A DNA stretch of 64,000 nucleotides from Leeuwenhoekiella marinoflava DSM 3653. GTDB lineage: Bacteria; Bacteroidota; Bacteroidia; Flavobacteriales; Flavobacteriaceae. The notes beneath the pieces were generated by a model. It saw only the letters and a list, made by a program, of their open reading frames with translations. It was not told the origin of the DNA and did not search any database. The translations under genes were made by a program, and so were the position numbers. The DNA lies in the NCBI RefSeq assembly GCF_900129005.1, contig NZ_FQUN01000007.1, positions 57,132 to 121,131 on the forward strand, read 5' to 3'. Shown in pieces: positions 26,391-33,517 of the stretch (the first letter of the stretch is position 1; every line of letters begins with the position of its first letter).

Positions 26391-26910
26391 TTCTTTAGCC
26401 TTCTTTTTCTTCAGTATAGCAAGAAGTTGCCGTTAAAAATTTCTGAAGCCTTGGAAGAAATTTAGGGATGCTCTTGCGGTTTTCGCCCCTAAGGCGAAAA
26501 ATACCTATCCAAAAGGTGTCTTTTCTTTTGTTACTTTTCTTTGGACGAGCAAAGAAAAGTAAGGAACATCCTATAGAAACTATGACTTCTATTCATCTTC
26601 CTGTTCTTTTGCCTTGATGCCAAAGAACCAAAAAATCAAGGCTCACAAGACGGTATCTAAATTTTTCGTTTGCTTCACTGCATGCGCTTAACTCGGCCGC
26701 TATCGCGCCCTCAAACAGAACCGCCTGCTACGTTGCGCTCACTTCAAATTTCACGATACCTTCTTGTAGGCCGTTTCTAAGATCAGAACTAAGAAAAAGG
26801 CTCTTTTCTTTTGGTTCGTTTTCTTTGGAGAAGCAAAGAAAATGAACAGAACATAAATAGAAGTAATGAATATTCAAATCGACGTTAGGATATTCACGAT
26901 GACCCTAAAT
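26391..26910. repeat. Dispersed repeat, further unit and truncated left module
   Basis: A degenerate left module (26400-26578) is followed by a right module (26580-26790) almost identical to 26180-26390, and then by a left fragment (26796-26905). The tract stops about 20 bases before the stop codon of the TauE/SafE-like gene. Confidence 0.75.
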
Positions 26911-26924
26911 TAAGAAATCATCCC

Positions 26925-27632
26925 CTAATGACAACTATGCTGTGCATCCACCTGCGCCACAGCTACCTGATTAGATGGTGATACAAAAGGAATTCCCAGA
27001 CCCAAACCGCGTAAAATAAATAAGCATCCCATAAGGACTACTAGAACGGGGATGGCTTTAAGAAAATACTGTTTGGTTTTACCTTTTAAAAAATTACCCA
27101 GATAGATCGCGGTGGTCATCAGCGGTAGGGTTCCTAGTCCAAAGAATAGCATATACAATCCACCTTCTAGTGAACTGCCGGTTGCCAAGGCTCCAAAAAC
27201 AGCCATATAAACGAGACCGCAGGGTAACATCCCATTGAGTAGACCTAAGGTGAAAAAAGTACCTGGTTTTTTGCTTTTGAGTTGGTATCCTAAGGCAGTC
27301 TTTAATTGCCCCACTAGTTTGTAAATGGGTTTAGAGAAGTTGTATTTCCCAAAGGTTTTAGCGGGTAATGCAATTGCCAGTATCATCAATACACCCACTG
27401 CAATAGAAAGTTGTTGTTGTAAGCCAAAAAGCTGCAGACGCTTGCCTACACTACCCAAGATAAATCCTAGAGTAGCGTAGGTTAGCAGCCTTCCACTGTG
27501 ATAGCTTAGTATTTGTAGCACGCGTTTTACAGCATTAGAACGATCTACGGGCATTAAAAAGGCGATAGGGCCACACATTCCCACGCAGTGGAAGCTACCC
27601 AAAAGTCCAAAAAGTAATGCCGTGAGTATCAT
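26925..27632 (-). CDS. TauE/SafE (UreH-like) membrane protein of the cbb3 cluster
   Basis: A 235-residue membrane protein with about six helices. The motif GSFHCVGMCGPI near the N-terminus and GMLPCGLVYMA in the middle are those of the UreH-like/cytochrome-biogenesis transmembrane family, generally annotated sulfite exporter TauE/SafE. The extreme C-terminus is HSCH, a possible metal ligand set. In Bacteroidota this gene commonly follows ccoH, so I infer a part in copper supply or assembly of the cbb3 oxidase. It starts 2 bases after the ccoH stop. Confidence 0.82.
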   Translation of the reverse strand: MILTALLFGLLGSFHCVGMCGPIAFLMPVDRSNAVKRVLQILSYHSGRLLTYATLGFILGSVGKRLQLFGLQQQLSIAVGVLMILAIALPAKTFGKYNFSKPIYKLVGQLKTALGYQLKSKKPGTFFTLGLLNGMLPCGLVYMAVFGALATGSSLEGGLYMLFFGLGTLPLMTTAIYLGNFLKGKTKQYFLKAIPVLVVLMGCLFILRGLGLGIPFVSPSNQVAVAQVDAQHSCH

Positions 27633-27634
27633 AA

Positions 27635-28081
27635 CTAATAGATTATGGCTTTTTGAAAGTGGTATTTTTTACCTTCATATTCCCAGTTAACGGTAATGTT
27701 CCAGCGACCGTCGAGCAAGCGATTGTCAGGTATGAGCAAATTAGAAGTTGACAGTTCTATAGGAATGTCAAAATCAAGTTGCTTGCCAGACGGTCTGTAT
27801 AGGAACACTTTTCCGGTAATGTTTTTAGGGTTGAAAGTTTCAGGAAATTGCAAGACATAACCGGCTTTGGTTTTAGTGCCGATTACCGGTGTTTTTAGTT
27901 CTGCTTCATTCGTAGCAGCATCAATATCTTCTTGCAATTGCAGCTCTTTTTTATAATAATCTTCAGCCACCAGATCGTAACTGTATTTTTTGTCGGTGCT
28001 CATGGTGATGATAAAAAACATGATGAAGCTTATAAACAAAGCCATACCTATCACCAGACCGGTTCCCCAATTAATTCTCAT
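27635..28081 (-). CDS. ccoH: cbb3 oxidase assembly protein CcoH (FixH)
   Basis: A 148-residue FixH-family protein with one N-terminal membrane helix (residues 8-27) and a periplasmic beta-sandwich. YDLVAEDYYKKEL after the helix is the family signature. It helps to assemble or stabilise the cbb3 oxidase. Coupled to the TauE/SafE-like gene downstream and separated from ccoG by a hairpin-rich spacer and a tiny ORF. Confidence 0.88.
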   Translation of the reverse strand: MRINWGTGLVIGMALFISFIMFFIITMSTDKKYSYDLVAEDYYKKELQLQEDIDAATNEAELKTPVIGTKTKAGYVLQFPETFNPKNITGKVFLYRPSGKQLDFDIPIELSTSNLLIPDNRLLDGRWNITVNWEYEGKKYHFQKAIIY

Positions 28082-28095
28082 AATGCTATAGTTTA

Positions 28096-28232
28096 CTCGA
28101 TAATCGAGATTTAAACCTGTTTACGGCAGGTGCTTCGAGGCTTGCCTCGAAGTCAAAAGCTGTTTCCTTTTAATGCCTTACGAGCCTGCCTTTGTTGGCA
28201 GACAAGCTCGCCTCAAGGAGTTTACTTGCACT
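28096..28232. other. Three hairpins in the spacer before ccoH, including GCCT element copy 2
   Basis: CTCGAT/ATCGAG (28096-28108), CTTCGAGGC/GCCTCGAAG (28133-28152) and a looser hairpin at 28172-28220 related to 23461-23505 follow each other. None has a long T run on the minus strand. They may process the operon mRNA or lower expression of ccoH relative to ccoNO. Confidence 0.5.
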
Positions 28233-28291
28233 GCCTGCAAAAGCCATTAAGACACTTCAGTATGCGTATTTTAATTTGTTGTAGCACGTGG

Positions 28292-28438
28292 CTACGCATA
28301 TTTATTAGCCAGTTCTTCCTGGCTCAATGCTTTACGTTCTCGCTCTTCTTTAAGCAAGCGTACTTTACAATTTTGGTTCTTTCCAGGTTTTCCGTTTTTG
28401 CATCCCAGACAGCAGTTGTGGTTTGATTTTGTGCTCAT
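28292..28438 (-). CDS. Small Cys-rich ORF between ccoG and ccoH
   Basis: A 48-residue ORF starting 8 bases after the ccoG stop on the same strand. The protein opens MSTKSNHNCCLGCKNGKPG and has four Cys (9, 10, 13, 24) in a CCxxC pattern next to a His, then a charged helix ending LANKYA. No membrane segment. Its position in the operon and the metal-ligand-like start suggest a small copper- or iron-binding helper, but that is inference; no family is recognised. Confidence 0.55.
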   Translation of the reverse strand: MSTKSNHNCCLGCKNGKPGKNQNCKVRLLKEERERKALSQEELANKYA

Positions 28439-28445
28439 GATTTAC

Positions 28446-29867
28446 TTATTTATAACTTCGGGGACCTAGGAAAACCGTACTTGTGGTTTCAATAAGTTGG
28501 TCTTCACTAAATACACCGATTTTTAGTTTTTCTTTTTCGTCGTTTAGGTCGTGGGTATTGATCTCAATAAAGAGCGTTCCTTTTGCAAGGCCTTGCTCAG
28601 GTACTTCAAGCTCCCCTTGTGAAACCACACGGATGCTTCCCGAATGGGAAATCAGTTCAAAGTGCAGGTTCTCAATATCCCGGGTTGTTTTGTTGATGAG
28701 TTTATAGGTATATACATTACTTATGACGTCTTCGCCCTTATGCTCATAGAGTTGTCCCGGTAAGCGAAGGATAGTCGCCTCCACATCGTTACGTAAAAAC
28801 AGCATACCTATAAGCACACCAGTCAAAATCAGCAGTACAGCGGTGTAGCCTTTTAAACGGGCATTGAATGTAAACTTCGCCTTCTTTTCAATATGCTCTT
28901 CACTCGCATAGCGAATGAGATCTTTAGGCAGATTTACCGCTTCCATCATCTGGTTACAGGCATCAATGCAGGCGGTGCAATTCACACACTCTAACTGTGT
29001 GCCGTTGCGAATGTCTATTCCCGTAGGGCAAACCTGTACACATTGCGAACAATCAATACAATCTCCTTTGCCCGTTGCAGCTCGATCTTCAGTCTTTTTA
29101 AATTTAGCTCTGCCGGATTCTCCTTCTCCACGTTTGTGATCATAGGCCACCACGATAGATTTAGTATCCAGTAACACACCTTGTAACCTTCCGTACGGAC
29201 ATACAATGACGCAGACCTGCTCTCGAAACCAAGCGAATATAAAGTAGAATACAGCAGTGAAAATCAAGAGTGAAATCAGCGTTCCCGAGTGTGAAGCAGG
29301 ACCTTCAGTCACATACTGAATCAGGCGTTTGCTACCGATCAGATAGGCCAGAAAAACATTTGCGATGAGAAACGAAATCACAAAAAAGAGAAACCATTTG
29401 CTGATGCGTTTCTTTAGCTTCTCCCCATTCCATGACATTTTATCCAGACGCATTTGCTTGCCGCGGTCTCCTTCAATCCAGTATTCTATTCTGCGGAAAA
29501 CCAGTTCCATAAAAATGGTTTGTGGACAAATCCACCCGCAGAATATCCTACCGAAGGCTACTGTAAACAAAAGCACAAACACCACCCCGATAATCATGAT
29601 TATGACAAACAGGTGAAAGTCTTGTGGCCAGAACGGAAAGCCAAAAATGTTAAAGCGGCGCTCGAGTATATTAAACATCAAAAATTGATTGCCGTTAATA
29701 TGTATAAACGGAGCGCTGAATAAAAAGATCAGGAGCGCATAGCTTACCAGTTTGCGGTACTCATAGAGTTTGCCCACCGGTTTTTTAGGATAGACCCATG
29801 AGCGTTTTCCCTCATCGCTAATCGTGCCTATACGGTCTCTAAAACGTTCCTGATCTTGAGAAGCCAT
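28446..29867 (-). CDS. ccoG: cbb3 oxidase maturation ferredoxin CcoG (FixG/RdxA)
   Basis: A 473-residue membrane protein with several helices in the first 220 residues, including the FGRIFCGWICPQTIFME and VCPYGRLQG stretches. It carries two [4Fe-4S] motifs (CIDCSQCVQVCP and CVNCTACIDAC) near residues 255-300, and a C-terminal Ig-like periplasmic domain. CcoG reduces copper for insertion into the cbb3 binuclear centre. It starts 3 bases after the ccoP stop. Confidence 0.95.
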   Translation of the reverse strand: MASQDQERFRDRIGTISDEGKRSWVYPKKPVGKLYEYRKLVSYALLIFLFSAPFIHINGNQFLMFNILERRFNIFGFPFWPQDFHLFVIIMIIGVVFVLLFTVAFGRIFCGWICPQTIFMELVFRRIEYWIEGDRGKQMRLDKMSWNGEKLKKRISKWFLFFVISFLIANVFLAYLIGSKRLIQYVTEGPASHSGTLISLLIFTAVFYFIFAWFREQVCVIVCPYGRLQGVLLDTKSIVVAYDHKRGEGESGRAKFKKTEDRAATGKGDCIDCSQCVQVCPTGIDIRNGTQLECVNCTACIDACNQMMEAVNLPKDLIRYASEEHIEKKAKFTFNARLKGYTAVLLILTGVLIGMLFLRNDVEATILRLPGQLYEHKGEDVISNVYTYKLINKTTRDIENLHFELISHSGSIRVVSQGELEVPEQGLAKGTLFIEINTHDLNDEKEKLKIGVFSEDQLIETTSTVFLGPRSYK

Positions 29868-29870
29868 TGT

Positions 29871-30854
29871 TTAATCTTTTTGCTGAATGATAGCGCCGGT
29901 AACCGGCTCATTTTCTAAAAGCACTTCTACTTGTGTCGAATCTTGAGTGACCTGAACCCCTTCAACCGGAGCATGCTCATCAATCCACAGATCGCCCTGA
30001 GGTTCTTTAGCATCAGCAGGATTGGTGCCGTGCAAGCTCAATACATAGCTTGCTACCTGTGCAATCTCACTGGGTTTTAAGTCGGTTTTCCAGGCGATCA
30101 TCCCTTTGCCGGCGCGTCCTCCTTCAGAAATGGTATGGAATACATTTTTGATCCCTCCTCCTAAAATCCAGTAATCATCAGTAAGATTGGGACCAATCCC
30201 ACCGGCACCAACAGCTTTGTGACATGCCACACAATTACCGCTAAAGAGCATTTCACCGGCTTTAATGTCAGCAGCATCAGTAAGCAATTCTACCGTGTTT
30301 TCATCCACCAGATCCTTTGCGGTTTTCTTGTATGCTGCAAGCTCAATTTGAGCCTGGGCAACAGCTTGCTCGTATTCGTCAATCTGGTTGTCACCACCCA
30401 AAACTTCAAAGCGAACGAGATAGATTAATGCAAATAGAATGCTTGCATAAAACCCGTAAACCCACCACGGCGGTAAATTGTTGTCTAATTCCTGAATGCC
30501 GTCATAGTTGTGATCTAATATGATCTCTTCTTCCTCTGCTATAGGTTTTACCTTCCAGAGTTTAGCATAGGTATTTTTAAACCAGGCAATGCGCTGCTCT
30601 TTTTTTGCAGCAACCTGTACCTCATAGGTTTCCTGAGCTTCCGGCTTTAAAGTTTTAAACAATATAGCTCGTAAACTTTCAATACAAATCTCAAAAGCGA
30701 TATACATAAAGATTAAGACTCCGTAAATAGCCCACAACCCGTTTTGTGTGGTAAATACCGAAGGCTCATCTTCTGGAGTGCCTACATAATTTAGAAAGAG
30801 ATAGGCAAAGCCTGCAAAGCCAAGGATTCTTATCAGTGATGCGGTACTTCTCAT
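29871..30854 (-). CDS. ccoP: cbb3 oxidase subunit III, mono-heme form
   Basis: A 327-residue subunit that receives electrons for the oxidase. Two N-terminal membrane segments and a third near residue 135 precede the motif NLPPWWVYGFY typical of CcoP. Only one heme c site, CVACH (near residue 212), is present, with the axial Met in GKGMIAW. Proteobacterial CcoP has two heme c sites, so this is the shorter Bacteroidota type. Its start overlaps the ccoQ stop by 4 bases (ATGA). Confidence 0.93.
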   Translation of the reverse strand: MRSTASLIRILGFAGFAYLFLNYVGTPEDEPSVFTTQNGLWAIYGVLIFMYIAFEICIESLRAILFKTLKPEAQETYEVQVAAKKEQRIAWFKNTYAKLWKVKPIAEEEEIILDHNYDGIQELDNNLPPWWVYGFYASILFALIYLVRFEVLGGDNQIDEYEQAVAQAQIELAAYKKTAKDLVDENTVELLTDAADIKAGEMLFSGNCVACHKAVGAGGIGPNLTDDYWILGGGIKNVFHTISEGGRAGKGMIAWKTDLKPSEIAQVASYVLSLHGTNPADAKEPQGDLWIDEHAPVEGVQVTQDSTQVEVLLENEPVTGAIIQQKD

Positions 30855-31039
30855 GGCTGGTCTGATTTTAATTGATCTTCTAGCGGAATGTTACTCACCT
30901 CTTTGATGTGTTCTTTTTTAGCGGTAAGTACCCATAAGAACAAGCCTATAAAAAAGAGGAAGAAAATGAGTAGGGATACGATGGGGTAGATGCTTACCCC
31001 ATCTATATTTTCGAGGTTTTGTTTTACAAATTTCAACAT
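30851..31039 (-). CDS. ccoQ: cbb3 oxidase small subunit CcoQ
   Basis: A 62-residue protein with one membrane helix (about 19-40) and a charged tail, in the usual position between the catalytic subunits and ccoP. The start lies 2 bases after the ccoNO stop. Confidence 0.8.
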   Translation of the reverse strand: MLKFVKQNLENIDGVSIYPIVSLLIFFLFFIGLFLWVLTAKKEHIKEVSNIPLEDQLKSDQP

Positions 31040-31041
31040 GA

Positions 31042-33246
31042 CTATTTGGCTTTTAAATGGGGGACTTGATCTCCTGTTTTAATCTTGATATCTGTACCCA
31101 GTCTCTGTAAGTAAGCGATAAGCGCGACGATCTCCCGGTTGCGCATTTCTATAAAATCTTCTCCGTTGTCTGCAGCATATTTTTTATCAGACTCGTAGGT
31201 CTTTGCAAAATCAGGATCGGTGTACAGGTTTTGTTCAATTTGAGTGCCTTGTTCAGTCATCCATTGCTGAGCACGTTCTATATCTTCTACGGTGTACGGA
31301 ACTCCCAGTTGTTGCATAACTTTCATCTTGTCTTCGGTTTTAGACTTGTCGAGTTGGCTACGAATCAACCAACTGTACGAAGGCATTATAGAACCTGATG
31401 AAGTGCTCTGCGGATCATACATATGGTTGAGGTGCCAGTTGTCTGAGTACTTTCCACCTATACGAAGCAAGTCTGGTCCCGTACGTTTGCTACCCCATAA
31501 GAAGGGATGATCGTATACATATTCACCCGATTTTGAATATTCACCATAACGCTCCACTTCACTACGGAAGGGTCTGATCATCTGCGAGTGACACGAGACA
31601 CAACCTTCTCTGATGTACAGATCTCTACCTTCTAATTCTAACGGAGTGTAGGGTTTTACGGTTGAAATCACCGGTACATAATCGTCAACAATCAGCGACG
31701 GAATAATTTGCACCATACCCCCAATTAAGATTGCGATGGTCGCAAAAATGGTAAGTTTTACCGGGCGGCGTTCTAACCAGGTGTGGTAGCCTTCTTTAGC
31801 GGTACGTTTTTGGGTCACGCGTTGTAAGGGCGCAGCTTCCGCGAGTTCGTCTGTTACTTTGCTTCCGCTTCGTATGGTTCTAACAAGATTATAAAGCATG
31901 ACAAAAGCTCCTGCAATGTATAAGCTACCCCCTATTGCACGCATCCAGTACATCGGGATGATTTCGGTTAAGGTTTCTAAGAAGTTTCCGTAAGTAAGGG
32001 TTCCGTCCGGGTTGAATTGTTTCCACATAGAAGCCTGCACAAAACCGGCAACATACATAGGCAAGGTGTACATAATAATACCCAGTGTTCCTATCCAGAA
32101 GTGTGCATTGGCTAATTTGATTGACCAGAGTTTGGTTTTAAACAAGCGCGGTACCAGCCAGTAGATCATACCAAAGGTTAAGAAACCATTCCAAGCTAAC
32201 GCGCCTACGTGTACGTGTGCAATAACCCAGTCGCTAAAGTGTGCGATAGCATTTACATTTTTTAGCGAAAGCATAGGCCCTTCAAACGTTGCCATCCCAT
32301 AACCGGTAATTGCAACAACCATAAATTTTAAAACAGGATCAGTACGTACTTTGTCCCAGGCACCACGTAGGGTTAGGAGTCCGTTAATCATCCCACCCCA
32401 GGATGGCGCGAGCAACATAATTGAAAATGCAACCCCAAGGTTCTGTGCCCAGTCTGGCAATGCTGAATACAACAAGTGGTGTGGTCCTGCCCAGATGTAG
32501 ATGAAGATTAGTGACCAGAAGTGTACGATAGATAAGCGATACGAATACACAGGTCGGTTAGCGGCTTTAGGAACGAAGTAATACATCAATCCTAAAAACG
32601 GAGTAGTCAGGAAAAAAGCTACTGCATTATGCCCGTACCACCACTGTACCAGAGCATCTTGTACTCCTGCGTAGAACGAATAACTTTTTAAAGCACTTAC
32701 CGGGAGCTCGATACTGTTTACAATATGCAAAACAGCAACAGTAACAAAAGTCCCTAAGTAGAACCAGATGGCAACATACAGGTGACGCTGTCTTCTTTTA
32801 AAGATGGTACCGATGAGATTAGCCCCAAAAGCGACCCAAACCAAAGCAATCATAATATCTATAGGCCACTCGAGTTCGGCATATTCTTTAGAAGTCGTGT
32901 AGCCTAACGGAAGGGTAATAGCTGCGGCTACAATAATAGCCTGCCAACCCCAGAAGTTGAAGTTGCTCAGCCAGTCTTTCCACATACGGGCTTTGAGTAA
33001 ACGCTGTGAAGAGTAGTAAACTCCTGCAAAAATGGCGTTACCTACAAAAGCAAAGATCACCGCATTGGTATGCAGCGGACGCAAACGTCCAAAACTCAAC
33101 CAAGGGATCCCGTCTGTTAGGTTGGGAAATAAGAACATAAACGCGAGCAAAAGTCCCACGCTCATCCCAATAAGCCCCCAGAAGATGGTGGCATTGATAA
33201 ACTTTTTTACGATCTTATTATCGTAATAAAACTGTTCTGTTTGCAT
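31042..33246 (-). CDS. ccoNO: Fused cbb3 oxidase subunits I and II (CcoN-CcoO)
   Basis: A 734-residue fusion. Residues 1-480 are CcoN with about 12 helices; heme and copper ligands lie in HTNAVIFAF, WWYGHNAVAFF, GPHHLLYSALPDW and the paired His of DWVIAHVHVGALAWNG. A linker and one membrane helix (residues 505-530) lead to CcoO with heme c site CVSCHSQMIRPF near residue 560 and Met in SIMPSYSWL. Together they reduce oxygen with high affinity and pump protons. The CcoN-CcoO fusion is widespread in Bacteroidota. It starts 2 bases after ccoS. Confidence 0.96.
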   Translation of the reverse strand: MQTEQFYYDNKIVKKFINATIFWGLIGMSVGLLLAFMFLFPNLTDGIPWLSFGRLRPLHTNAVIFAFVGNAIFAGVYYSSQRLLKARMWKDWLSNFNFWGWQAIIVAAAITLPLGYTTSKEYAELEWPIDIMIALVWVAFGANLIGTIFKRRQRHLYVAIWFYLGTFVTVAVLHIVNSIELPVSALKSYSFYAGVQDALVQWWYGHNAVAFFLTTPFLGLMYYFVPKAANRPVYSYRLSIVHFWSLIFIYIWAGPHHLLYSALPDWAQNLGVAFSIMLLAPSWGGMINGLLTLRGAWDKVRTDPVLKFMVVAITGYGMATFEGPMLSLKNVNAIAHFSDWVIAHVHVGALAWNGFLTFGMIYWLVPRLFKTKLWSIKLANAHFWIGTLGIIMYTLPMYVAGFVQASMWKQFNPDGTLTYGNFLETLTEIIPMYWMRAIGGSLYIAGAFVMLYNLVRTIRSGSKVTDELAEAAPLQRVTQKRTAKEGYHTWLERRPVKLTIFATIAILIGGMVQIIPSLIVDDYVPVISTVKPYTPLELEGRDLYIREGCVSCHSQMIRPFRSEVERYGEYSKSGEYVYDHPFLWGSKRTGPDLLRIGGKYSDNWHLNHMYDPQSTSSGSIMPSYSWLIRSQLDKSKTEDKMKVMQQLGVPYTVEDIERAQQWMTEQGTQIEQNLYTDPDFAKTYESDKKYAADNGEDFIEMRNREIVALIAYLQRLGTDIKIKTGDQVPHLKAK

Positions 33247-33248
33247 AT

Positions 33249-33455
33249 TTACTTCAATTTGCGATTCGAGTTGTTAGTATTTGTTTTGTCTGTAGAAGCC
33301 GTTTTGGTTTTTACCAGTTCGTCTTCAAAAAGCATGCGCACAGATGGAGTATAGGTGTCATCATACTGCCCTTTTTTTACCGAGAAAATAAAGGCCACAA
33401 AAAAGATTACTGCCACAACCACGCTTATCGCGAGAAGCATATAAATGATACTCAT
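33249..33455 (-). CDS. ccoS: cbb3 oxidase assembly protein CcoS
   Basis: A 68-residue single-helix protein (helix about 3-25) with the FSVKKGQYDD stretch typical of CcoS, needed for cofactor insertion into the oxidase. It is the first gene of the ccoS-NO-Q-P-G operon. A -7-like box (TAATTTTA, minus strand, 33475-33482) and an Fnr-type palindrome stand upstream. Confidence 0.88.
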   Translation of the reverse strand: MSIIYMLLAISVVVAVIFFVAFIFSVKKGQYDDTYTPSVRMLFEDELVKTKTASTDKTNTNNSNRKLK

Positions 33456-33505
33456 ACCTACCTGATTTATACCGTAAAATTACCGGTGTGTGTTTGCTTA
33501 AAAGA

Positions 33506-33517
33506 TGACATAAATCA
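33506..33517 (-). promoter_or_regulatory. Fnr/Crp-type site of the cco operon, overlapping the ccoI stop
   Basis: On the minus strand it reads TGATTTATGTCA, one base off the perfect palindrome. Its TGA is the stop codon of ccoI. It ends 23 bases before the -7-like box TAATTTTA at 33475-33482, the same spacing as at the two other sites. Confidence 0.65.

Noticed and set aside
24950-26924. CRISPR array
   Set aside because: Repeats here are 100-250 bases long and diverged, not short identical repeats with unique spacers, and no cas gene is near.
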